Shown in pieces: positions 36,957 through 47,486 of a DNA stretch of 64,000 nt. Positions within the stretch are counted from its first letter, which is position 1. The number at the start of each line of letters is the position of its first letter. The notes under the pieces are model-generated. The model had not been told where the DNA came from. It did no database searches and saw only the letters and a list, made by a program, of their open reading frames with translations. The position numbers and the translations under genes were made by a program. Source of the stretch: Channa striata. Taxonomy: Eukaryota; Chordata; Actinopteri; Anabantiformes; Channidae. The stretch is from the NCBI GenBank assembly GCA_033026295.1, contig CM065175.1, forward strand, positions 27,995,375 to 28,059,374. Direction: 5' to 3'.

Positions 36957-38995
36957 ATGGAGCACACATCATCACTGTTGAAACACTGCATCCACCTGAC
37001 TCTGGTGCTGGTCCAGCTCAGTTTACCTCAAGGTACAAACACACGCAGTACGTCGCAGACGGGTCGGACCACTGAACCTAACAGCAAAACCTGTAAAATG
37101 ACCCATGGCACAAAGCAGCCACTGACAACCCACCAGTGACGGGACCGATGCACAGACAAAGGGTTTGGGGATATAGATTTTCTGAGGATTGTGTGGCAGA
37201 TTAACATTTTCTAAGCTGAGCCACACAAATTTCCAGCGTAAATGCGTTAAGCAGCATGTTGAGCTGAAGTTCTCGGTCTGCAGGTTCAGAGGAGGATCTT
37301 TGGGTGTAGTAACAGCGTGAGGCCTTCAAAATCAAAGCCTTCGAGTTGAGGTAGTCCGTCCTGACGTGGAGGTTCAGGGTTTCTATTTTTTAAACTAAAC
37401 TCTTGCTCTCTGTCTTCAGCTGAAGCTACCTGCCGTATCCTGAGGTGTAACTCTGATTTTGTGGCTGCGACACTGGACCTGGGCAGCAGTAGTAGCAGCG
37501 GTGGGGGAGGTGAAGCGGCCCTCGGCAGGGATGCGGTGAACGCCGGCTACTGCAGCGCCCTGCGCTCCTACGCAATGTGCACAAAGCGGATGGCGCGGGT
37601 GTGTCGGGGTGACCTGGCTTACCACTCAGCCGTTCAGGGCATCGAGGACCTGCTAATCCAGCACAGCTGTCCCCGCGTGGGGCCCACGTCCCAGCCCCGG
37701 CCCCTCCCTCAGGGCACACTGTCAGGAGACGCGTGTCTCTACGAGAGGAGCTTCTTTAGCAGGGAGGGTCGGGCACCAGAGTACCTGCACTGCAGCGTGT
37801 TCGGAGACCCGCACATTCGAACCTTCAACCATAACTTCCAGACCTGCGCTGTCCAGGGGGCATGGCCTCTCGTAGACAACGAGTACCTGTATATACAGGC
37901 CACCAGCACTCCAAGCAGGGGGGGGACATACAGCACAGCACTCACCAAGGTGGGTCAGAGGGACGGGCACTAATGGCAAAACATTAAAACCAGGACGGTT
38001 AATCTGATGGATCGCTGATCCGACTGATGACCGGTTGGATTTCTGGTCAGAATTTAATGGGTCTGCACTGAACCAGTCAGTGACCTAGTTTCCCAGGTTG
38101 TGTTTACCATTCACAGGCTGAGCGGCAACTAAAACTGACCAGTCCAGAGACGTCCGTTTTATGACGGTACATGAAAGTACATCTGGTCTTACTGTTTTAG
38201 TCTGTGGAGTTTTACTCTGCCTGAGCTGAGAAAAGGGATGTGTTTGTGACGGGAGGAAACACGAAGCATGTGCAGTGGATCACACAGAATGAAGACGGGA
38301 AAACAGTTGCTTCTCTTTAAACGATAAGAGAAACGTCTCCTAACTCGAGTTGTCTTCTTTCTTCACAGATCACCGTCATCTTTAAGAACATGCGTCAGTG
38401 CATCGATCAGCAGCTGTACCAGGCCGAGCTCGACAACATCCCTGCTGCGTTCGCCGATGGCTCTGTGTCGAGCGGCGAGCGTCAGGGTCACCGCAGCCTG
38501 ACAGTCCGGACCCAGAGTCCCGGCCGACACGCTGAGATCCAAGCGGCTCACATTGGCACGCTGCTGGTGGTTCGGCAGAGTGGCCGATCGCTCGGCCTTT
38601 CAATCCGCTCACCACAAGATATCGTTGGAGCCTTTGGGCCTGAACAGGACCTGCAGCTGTGCGTGTGGGGCTGCCCCCCCTCCCAGAGGCTCAACACGCT
38701 TCATCCACCGTTGCTGGACTCCTCACCGTCTGACGCCATCGGCGCCCATGCCCATTGTGCTGCGCTGCTTCCTGCCAGAGATGTTTACTACCAGGCCTGC
38801 GTGTTTGACCTGATCACCAGTGGAGACCTGAACTCCAGCACTGCCGCTTTCAGCGCAATGCAGGACGCACAAAAGATGATTTCTGACCGGAAGACGATTC
38901 ACCTGCCGCCCGTCTCTTCTGCTGAGCAGTACCGAGCTCAACTGGGGCGGGCTCTGCTGCTGCTAGGCATGCTGGGAACTCTAACCGTATCCTGA
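36957..38995 (+). CDS. hjv: Hemojuvelin (RGMc), GPI-anchored BMP co-receptor
   Basis: Coding exons are 36957-37032, 37420-37949 and 38369-38995 (410 aa, human 426). An acceptor CCCAG at 36922-36926 implies a further noncoding 5' exon. The signal peptide is in exon 1. Exon 2 begins with the RGM N-terminal fold (CRILRCNSDFV), has a Ser/Gly-rich run like the mammalian Gly-rich loop, then the RGD site (CRGDLAYHSAVQGIEDL) and the self-cleavage site FGDPH (cut between D and P) in a partial vWF-D domain. Exon 3 has TVIFKNMRQCIDQ, AEIQAAHIGTLLVVRQ and EQDLQLCVWGCPPSQRL, which matches HJV better than RGMa or RGMb. It ends in a hydrophobic GPI signal (LGRALLLLGMLGTLTVS). By family knowledge it binds BMP6/BMP2 and neogenin and drives hepcidin expression. 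The RNRR proprotein-convertase site of mammalian HJV is not present. Confidence 0.93.
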
Positions 38996-38999
38996 AGCA

Positions 39000-41530
39000 G
39001 TAGGAGGTGGCTGCAGAGAACAGACAAGATTCTGTTCTACGGGTACCACTCCTCAGTGCTCCAGGGTCAAAGGTGCTGCTCAGTGACTGAGCAACTGGAC
39101 TAGTTTGAAGTTTACTCGTTAGATGGTGGTTTAAAAGTGTAGTAACATCTACAAAGTGGAATAGCAATATGGACTATGTGCAAAGGATAAAATGAAACGT
39201 GACCCCATGTCTAACTTTTCCAATCGTTGCTGCTAAATATGATTTAGACCAACTTTAATCCCAGTGACGTGTTCCAGCGTCTGTAGTAAACTGGGATTGA
39301 TTGCAGCACTCATATCTAACAGGACAATCAGATATGAGTCAATCGTCTGCAACGAAAATGGCACCAAAATAACTCAAAAAACCTGGAGTGGTATTACTCA
39401 TTTTCAGTGATGCTGTATCTGAAGAACGGCTCACAACTGATGAAGTTCAACAAATGTCAAAATGTCAAATTTGAGGAAACATTCACACACACATTTAAAA
39501 GACGCTGATCCTCTGGAGGAAAGTCTCGTGTCCAGTGGCAGCAGTGGTCAGGACCCACATCAGCCTGTTTTGGTTGTGGCTAAGGAGAAGTGGTTCACCC
39601 CAGTTCATTGTGATGTTGTGCATTGTGTGAAAAAATGTTGTATTTAATATTTAACACAGTGAGACTCATTTGTGAAACAATGGAACAAATGTTAATATTG
39701 TCATGTACATCACATTAGTGTGACAGCTAAGAACATTGTTCCAACTCTGTTGTTCAAACATGTTTGGAGAGGTGTGCTATTAGTTTGTCTGCTGATAGCT
39801 AATGATAAATAATTAATATAAATATTTTCATTAATTTTCATTTTGAAGGGACATGAACATTTTTCTGTTAAGTGTTCAGTGCCTGCAATCCTAAAACTTT
39901 TGTGGAATTACAAGTGTTGAAATAAGTTTATTTTCATGTGCTTTCACTTCTAAATTGTTCCGGGCTTCAGGGCCAGTATCCTAATAAGAAAATGTAATAA
40001 CCCGTTATTTTACAACTCAGATGTGTGTTACCTAAAAGCAAATCACAAATAAGCAATCTTTGTTGGTTTGTGGCTCTGTCGTCTGAATAACTGTGACACC
40101 AAAGGATTTTTACTGTTAATTGAAATCAAAAGCGGCACTGAGCTGTTGAGTGCATCCACACACTCACTCAGACTTCCAGTGAAGTCTGGGGAGATGTAGA
40201 AAGTGATGACACAGTGTTTCTTCAGTGTGATGAAACATTTCCTGCAGCAACAATAAAATGTCTCACTCACGTTCATCATCATCAGCAGCAGCAGCAGCAT
40301 GAAAACATGTTTCTGCTGCAGAGCTGCACAACATCCAACTACCACAGACTGATTCACTTCTTCTGTTGCTTTTCTAACGCTTAGACAGATAATAAAAAAA
40401 AGAGATAAGGTGTAAAAAAACGTGTCTTACATTGAAACACTTTTCCCTTGGGTCCGTTCTTTTCTACTATGAAATGAAAACAGTACAGGACATGACTGTA
40501 AACCAAAGACAAACGGGCTGAATATAATCTGTCTCCTTATGGGGAAAAGCGGAAATGTCATGTTTGTTTTTGTGATGAACCCACGGCCAGCAATTACAGG
40601 CGGACCCGCCGCTGTCCGAGCACCAACAAGAGTCCTGGTGGTTCCAGACATGGGTTCACAGCCATTTTCCTGATCTCTGAGGCACACCAAAAAATATTAG
40701 TGTGACGCCCTCAGACTCCATGGCTTGGTTTTTCTTTGACCTGCTGTGTGAACTGTTGGACGTTATGTACACAGGTGTGTAACCTTCTGGACCCGTGTCC
40801 AGTCAGTTCACGTTGCCTCAAATGGACTTTAGTCCAGCATCCCAAAACCTTCAGTTTTTCATTTATAATGAAAAAGCTAAAACTCTGCAAACTAAAGTAA
40901 AGAAACAGCATGGAGGAGCGTGAATCAGTGAGTGTCATGTGATCACTCATGTTATGAAACATGCAGAAATGCATAGATTTGAAATATGCTTTTGAATTGT
41001 TTTTTGTTCCTGTTCATGCTACAAGTTCATCAGTAAGACGTTGTGTCGTTCCTCTTTCTGGTTTCTGTGTCTCAGACAAAACCAGAGCTTTATAGCTGTT
41101 TGTCAGTGAAATTGTGTTTGTGTCATTTTTATAGAATAAAACTAAAACAAACAAAAACAGCCGATGTAAAAACAAAGAGAAACGAATCAAAATAGTCAAG
41201 CAAACTGAAGAAACCAACCAAACCAATTAAACAAAACAAAGAAAACTGTTTCAGCCGGACAACGTCTTTATTGGTGTAATTAGATGGTTTCATGTATTGG
41301 ACAACATAAAAAATGGACTTGGACAGGACGACCTGAAAACGATCCGTTTGTGCCGCTCCTCGTGTAGACGACTAATGGTTTTTCTCTCAGAAGTGTTGTT
41401 GACGTGATTTCTGAGAGGGCGCTTTTTAAGAACAGCATTTGTCATATTGTAACACACACGCTTGCAGTAACAATGACACTGATTCAGGATTTATCTGCTG
41501 TTATTTGTGTTTTTGCCTCTTGTTTCCTGC
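39000..41530. other. Intergenic hjv-cytokine, mostly noncoding
   Basis: Probable hjv 3' UTR followed by AT-rich DNA. An AATAAA at about 40252-40257 is the nearest clear candidate poly(A) signal. No coding exon is recognised. It contains the second copy of a dispersed repeat. Confidence 0.4.
39700..39965. repeat. Dispersed repeat, copy B (first copy near 13.2-13.5 kb)
   Basis: It shares ordered blocks with 13150-13560 (CTGATAGCTAA, TAATTAATATAA, GTGTTCAGTGCCTGCAATCC, TGTTGAAATAAGTTTATTTT). Both copies have the same orientation relative to the + strand. Confidence 0.55.
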
Positions 41531-41554
41531 TGATCCAGAGCTTTGTCCTGATGT

Positions 41555-41835
41555 AATCGGTGACTCAGCCTGACGGATGAAACGTATGCTTAAATAGAAA
41601 TCTGAATAATGAGGAAAAGGATGATGATGATGATGGGGATGAAGGTGTGGCCTTGACAGGTGATGATACAACACACCTTCAGGCTGAGTCAGTGCTGAGC
41701 GGCTCTGAAGGCTCGTGGAAATTGGATCTGCAGAAAACTGATGTCAAACCTCCTGAGAACAGAGTTTCCTTGGAAGACGCTTTCATTCAGGAAGGACGGG
41801 CATAAATATCAGCGTTGCATGCTCCAGAACAGAGC
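41555..41835 (+). promoter_or_regulatory. TATA/AP-1 promoter of the cytokine-like gene
   Basis: A TATA-like CATAAATAT lies at 41801-41809. Two consensus AP-1 sites lie upstream, TGACTCA at 41561-41567 and TGAGTCA at 41685-41691. Transcription would start near 41830, leaving a 5' leader of about 90 bases before the exon 1 donor at 41921. A focused TATA promoter with AP-1 sites is typical of inducible immune genes. Promoter use is inferred. Confidence 0.55.
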
Positions 41836-41919
41836 AGACTATTCACAGGGACCAGAGACCAGAGCAGGACTGTCAGACCAGGACCCTCAGAGACACCAGA
41901 GCGGCTGCTATCCTCCATC

Positions 41920-43539
41920 AGTGAGTTTTTCCTGCTGTTTAAGTGCTGGAGTTTTTGTTCTACAGTAAAAAAACTAAAATACACACAGGCTTCCTGCAGA
42001 GTTTCCACCAGAAAATGCATTTTTATTTCTCTTTAATATATTTTGTCTTTTGTGTTTAGAGCAATTTTGTGTAAATTAAAATTTTATAAGTGAAATATGA
42101 AAAATGCAGTTAAACTCAATTTGAATTTATACCAGTGAATGTATCTCAAAGCTCCAATCAAACAAATCAAGCCTCCGAAAACATTGTAATGGACTTGAAT
42201 TAGAAAAATAATAATAATTTTAAGCTAATTGTTAAGTATGTGATTACGCAAACGTGTTACTTGGCAGCTATTGAAGGTAGTTTACAAATAGTTGGTTGAT
42301 TTTATTGACAAGTAACTAATATTTATCTGACATCCACTGGTATCGGAGCGATACCTGAATTGCCACATGTTCCGTGTTCAGGTAAACAGCCTCTTCTTCT
42401 TGTTGCAGTGCACTGCGGGTACCTGTTCATCCTAGGGTTGTGGGTGGAACTTGCTGCAGGTAGAGTGTTACCAAGAGGCACGGCGACCACGGATCCCGAC
42501 ATGCAGAGCATCATCGAGGACCTGCAGGAGGCCTTGCAGAACTACAGCAGTTTCCTCAAAAATATGGTGAGATGCCTGGCACCCATCACACCAGACCACC
42601 GTCCAAAATCACGCTTTTAAAAACACAACTTGACAGCTTAATTCTGCTTTTGTATGTTAAATGCATCTTGTTTGACTGTAGAACCACTTCAGAGATCTGC
42701 CAGTTCTGTCCTGCAGAGACGCCGCACACCTGGACCAGGTAAACCTCAGTGAAGAGGACATGTAGTCTGCTTACAGTGAACTTAATGCTGCCTACAGGTG
42801 CCTATGTCTTTTTGGAAACCACACAAATGTCCATAAAAGGTTGAAGTAGATGGTTAAAAAACACTTTTCTTCCTAAAACTTGATTTTTGTCTTATATAAA
42901 AAATATTCTGTCTGTGTGTTTTGTGCAGACGTCCTTCGTGGTCTGCAGACTCACTCAGTATCAGATGTGTGTGAGGCAGCTCGGGTCTTTGTGTCCTGAC
43001 ATTGGTGCTCAGGCTCAGGTCATCACACTGAATGAGGACTTGCTGCAACATCTGGTGAGTGTCTGTGGTGCAATGAATTATCAAACGTTATGACTGAACA
43101 TATCCACATATAAGTGGTAAAAATAATTAACTGAGTCTGACTGTTTTAAATGTTAACACAATGTAAACTGCACAATGTATTGACAACAGTCAAGAATGTC
43201 AAAAATGTAAAGTTCAGAGAGTCTTTCTTTCTCTTTATTGTAAATGCATGCAACACATTCTCAGAAGCGCCATCTTCACGTGATGCTAAAGAACAGTCAC
43301 AGCCTTTCTAACGACTCATTAAAATGTGAAGCACCTTTGTGGTTCTGCTGCTTGAATCTGGACTGTGGCTCTAAGGCGTGTCTGTGTGTTTTCAGAACGG
43401 ATCGAACATGAAGCAGGATTCTGCAGAGTGTCCCACCTTCTCCACCACTTCCACCCTTTCATCGGAATTCGACTCCATGCTTAAATGCCTCCAGTGTGTT
43501 CAGTGTTGGAGCCACCAGGTGGCAACACTGGGCACATAA
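41920..43539 (+). CDS. Secreted short-chain four-helix cytokine-like protein (unassigned)
   Basis: Exons are 41920 (only the A of ATG; the exon's 5' leader lies upstream), 42409-42566, 42682-42738, 42929-43054 and 43396-43539, giving 161 aa. The start codon is split: exon 1 ends CCATCA and exon 2 begins TGCACTGC, making ATG-CAC-TGC. This gives a signal peptide MHCGYLFILGLWVELAAG. The other introns are all phase 0, and the internal exons are 57 and 126 nt. That is the architecture of short-chain type I cytokines (IL-2, IL-4, IL-13, GM-CSF). The first helix is amphipathic (MQSIIEDLQEALQNY). Eight cysteines follow the signal peptide. VVCRLTQYQMCV...GSLCPD loosely resembles the C-helix region of IL-13, so an IL-4/13-like identity is possible but unproven. 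It could equally be another fast-evolving cytokine. Confidence 0.65.
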
Positions 43540-44044
43540 CACCCACAGCAACACTGACAACAACCGGCTCGTTCTAAACTAAACCTGAAACCAAGTCTTA
43601 ACCCTGACATGGCTCTTTGAAGGTGTGAGGACAAGAGAGCAAGTCGTGTCCTTACAACAGTGTTCACACACGTGACCTCACGATGACATGAAAACACGTT
43701 AACATACACACGCACACACACAGACTTTGACCTAAACCTCTAAGTTCTGCCTTGCGGGGACCTGGGTTTTTGCCTAAATGTCATGTGAGTCTCCACAGAG
43801 TCACTGCAAGCATGTCCCCGGTTTGATATTTGACATGTTCCACTGGGAGACAAACTTAAATCATCTTCCTACCTTCCAGTTACATACACACACATTTTGA
43901 GCCTCCCAGATGTTTTTACTTGGAAGTAGTAAACCGCATCTCCATGTTCTTTCAGCTTATCCTGCAATTTCAGGGACACCACAACAGATCATCTTGTCCA
44001 CATGTAGATTTTTTTACACCACGTGCCATCCCAATTTCTACCAG

Positions 44045-44165
44045 CTGGGGATTGGCTGATGGGGCTTCAGTGTCTTGCCCAGACACCTCAACATGTGCTA
44101 GGGAAGAGCAGGGTGCAAAGCTATGGTTGCCAGGCGGCCACTCTACCACTGAGCCGTCCTAGTAA
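44045..44165 (-). repeat. tRNA-like short repeat remnant
   Basis: The end GCCACTCTACCACTGAGCCGTCC read on the minus strand gives a tRNA-like GGCTCAGTGGTAGAGTGG (A-box type) start, and it is followed by GGGAATT-like diverged sequence. This looks like a tRNA-derived SINE or LINE tail. It is too diverged to be a working tRNA gene. Confidence 0.4.
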
Positions 44166-44689
44166 ATTTAGATCACACTGTAACTTGTTAAAATCTTATA
44201 ATTCCGTAGAAAATAACTATACATAGTAATACTAATAGTAATACTTAGACCATCGCCTACAAAGTGTTGTTGTTTAAGTTGTATGTTGACCTCAGAGAAA
44301 CTTCATTCTGAGCTGAAAACAAATTCTAACACATGGAGAAGTAAACCGATATTTGAGCGGAGTGGGACTTCTTAGTTAATCTAGTTCTCATAATGACGAT
44401 GTCCAAATCTGAATTTGAATTAGTTGAGCATAATGCTGTAAAGCATTTATATGTTCACCAAAGTCAATCGTGTACAATTTCCTGGTTCCCTTTGTGCTCG
44501 TGTAGTTTTTTACTATTATTTATGATTATTTGAGGTTACAAAACTGTAAAACAAAGTGACACGTAATATAATTGCGTAGAATTTAAATGATAAATGTTGG
44601 AGTGAAATTTCTCCACACCTGAGTGAATGTTACCCTCTCTTCAGTCAGCGTTTGTGGATCACGCCACAGAAAATCATGAACATGCTCGA

Positions 44690-45160
44690 CAGTTACACTG
44701 TGAAAACACACAGCAATATCCTGTTCAGGGTGGTGGCGAGCTGGAGCTTTTCCCAGCGGTTATTGTGTGACAGCCAGGGTCCAGGCTGGATTGTCTCGGG
44801 GCCATCTTTGCACAGCCTGCATCTGGTGTCCTGTCTGGTTTGGTGGATACTGACCCCTACTGATCTTGTACATAAGAGTCTGTTCCTGTGTGGCCAGGTG
44901 CTGTCCTTCAGCGGAGATTGGTCCAGACACTTCTTCTGTCTGCTGGTGGTTTGTCCCTCCATGAGGGTTCCTGCTCATCCTCCTGTGATTGCACATCTTC
45001 CTGATGGGGATCTTTGTTGTTAACTCCTGGACAGTGGCTAATCCTTGGCGTCTTTCTATGGCGTACAGTCTCAGGACGCTGGATCTGAGATGCATTGTAA
45101 CGAGCGTCCTTGTCTCAGTGTCAGTGGCCTCTTTTGGCTAATTTATATACTTGATGACCG
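44690..45160 (-). mobile_element. LINE ORF2 C-terminal remnant (R2/R4-type zinc-knuckle region)
   Basis: The minus-strand frames contain AIERRQGLATVQEL, QTLMYKISRGQYPPNQT and CRLCKDGPETIQP. The last matches the CxxC...H...C knuckle upstream of the endonuclease in fish non-LTR elements. The frame shifts around 44860-44950 and the element is truncated on both sides, so it is dead. Confidence 0.55.
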
Positions 45161-46959
45161 TTAGGCCTTGTTCTTGTCATTCTGACTTCTCAGGACTTTC
45201 ATTAGTCTGAAGGCCTTTGTCAGTTGCTGCTTTCTTTGTGGCCTTGTCTTGGTCCCATTTGAATGCAGGTTTCCAAGGTACTTTTATATGTATATATATA
45301 TATTTATGAACCAAAAATGTTAGCAGACATGAATTTGTGCAACTCAGGGTTTGATATATGAAACACAACAGTTCTGACAGAAACTTATTATGATGAAGCT
45401 GTGCAGCTTTGTGCACAGCCTGGCAATGCCCAGGTCCTTACAGAAACACAAACATACAGGAACCAAAACCAAACTAAAAAGATCATTCTCATCAAACGTC
45501 CATGTGTGGTCAATCAGGTAGAAGTTTATTTTTTTCTTTTTCCTTACTTAACATGTAGTCAATAGAATTTCATTATAGATTGAATGAGTAAAATACAAAC
45601 ACATATTTATTTAAGTTTGATGATTTAAACATGATTGCTGCACGATCTATATACTGTGTAATATTTACTCACATTTGTGTTTTGTATTTTTTCTACCTCA
45701 GTTTCTTTGTATTAACCCATCAAACACAGTTCAAATACAGTCAAGCTTTATTCACCCTCAAGCCATCAACGGGTTAATATCTCAGAGGTATTTCCATTTC
45801 CCTGTGTATGATATTGTGAGGTATTATGATGGGGTTTGGTTCTAAACATCAGTAAGCATGTGTATGTTGTTGATGGATAAATCATGAGTAAAGATTAAAT
45901 GAATATGTTCATAGACCAACTGAGGGTGAAAAGAAGCCTTATGAAGAATAAAGGCTCATTGCCAGTCATCTCAGGATGATACAGGATTGATTAAGACTTT
46001 ATTTAAATCTATGACTTGTTTGAAATCAGTGTGAAATCAGCAGCTGGATGGGAAGTGTGTGGCCTAAACAGTCCGGTAGAAATGTCCTGGTGTTTTGATG
46101 AACTCCTACTAGACAAGACGTTTTAAAAAGCTGAAGAAACATTGACTTGGTTTAGCCTGAACAAAGTTTGGTTGGCAGATAAGGAGGGTTGTGACCCATG
46201 TACAGTGATACTGAAAGATGTGGATGTAAAACAGATGGGAAGAGTTATATCTAGACATAACATTAGATAAATGTATAACATATATTTGTAAAGCCCTATG
46301 TCAAGATTTGGAAATAAAAAACAGAAACTATTAACTGAACCATAGTGTCAGATTTAGGAGGCTGTAGATAATAGTGGTTTCAAAGTCCGTGCACAGCTCA
46401 GAGTAGATCGGGCTGCTTGAATTAACTGCTGTTTTATTTTCAAAATACAAACCTGCTTATTTAAAAGGAATTTAGAAGCAGATGGAGTCTGATCTGCCCT
46501 CTATTATACTGATGTGTGATGGGAATTACAGGGAACTGTGCGAGTGAAACAAAGCAGGGTTAAGTCATTCACATACAGGAAAGAGGATAAAGATCAGAAG
46601 GATGATTTAATGTAACACAAACGGAGTCATTTATTCATTAACATGTCCATGCGGAAAAGCCTGAGTGAGAAAGACATTAAGGAGTTAGTAAATGAATAGC
46701 AGAGCATAAGTGTAAACAGGAGTTCTATGCTAAGCAGCACATTTTGCAAAAATGAATCATCCAGTCTCCTCTGTAAAATATGTGGGAAGTCAGAAAGTAT
46801 GTTGTCAAAGGCTTAGGAAGGGTTACTGTTGAGGAGAACGTAGTTTTCAGAGAACCATTTGAAAAAGTGTCTTCAATGTGAGTTTACCGACTCATTAAAC
46901 CTACAGAAGATTCAAATATGTTGAGAGGGTGAAGGAGTAATCCATGTATTAATAGGTCA

Positions 46960-47135
46960 AGAGGGTGGGTCGACCCTGGACAGGTTCCAGTCTGTCTCAG
47001 GGTCTACACAGACAGACAACCATTCACACTCACATGAACACCTACAGCCAATTTATAGACGTGTATGTCTTTGGACTGTGGGAGGAACCCACAATCACAG
47101 GGAGAACATGCAGACTCCACACAGAAAGGCTGAAG
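46960..47135. repeat. Common teleost interspersed repeat (GGACAGGT...TTTGGACTGTGGGAGGAA)
   Basis: It holds ACCCTGGACAGGTTCCAGTC, CACAGACAGACAACCATTCA, ATTTATAGAC and TTTGGACTGTGGGAGGAACC, followed by a CATGCAGACTCCACACAG segment. This order is characteristic of a very widespread fish repeat. A shorter related copy lies at 54890-54985. Confidence 0.65.
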
Positions 47136-47486
47136 CTGGCCGGGGATTTCATTTCTACTGATGAAACTGTACATTGAATCTGTGATAGTGACTTTTCTAG
47201 AGAAGTCGCTTAACCAGATCTATGGACGCATAAATTACCTCAGGAAATCATGAAGGCCTGACGGTGAACAGGAGAGGGGCGGTGCGACGTGTTCAGATTT
47301 GCAGTCTGCAGCTCCCTGTTGGTGTGTTCCGCTGGATTCTTTTGTAAACTGCTTGTTTCACTGTGTCCGTGTCACACATGTCACAGTTACCTTGCTGATG
47401 TGTTTAAAAAACGGTATAAAATTTCCTTACAACTAAAACCATGAAACACAAGCTGCTCTGGTTTAAGAAACATTGTAGTTTAAAGG

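Larger units (their letters stand above)
43545..47480. other. Intergenic, old repeats, no gene recognised
   Basis: Besides the LINE and short repeats listed separately, this is AT-rich DNA without supported exons. Part just after 43539 is the cytokine 3' UTR. ATTTA-type sequences (for example near 44515-44530) could be AU-rich instability elements if the transcript reaches that far. Confidence 0.4.

Noticed and set aside
37426..37979. Several long minus-strand open frames opposite hjv exon 2
   Set aside because: They are shadows of a GC-rich coding exon. The plus strand encodes the clear RGM domain.
41621..41645. GAT-repeat run as a functional element
   Set aside because: A short simple (GAT)n-like microsatellite near the cytokine promoter, with nothing beyond position to suggest a role.
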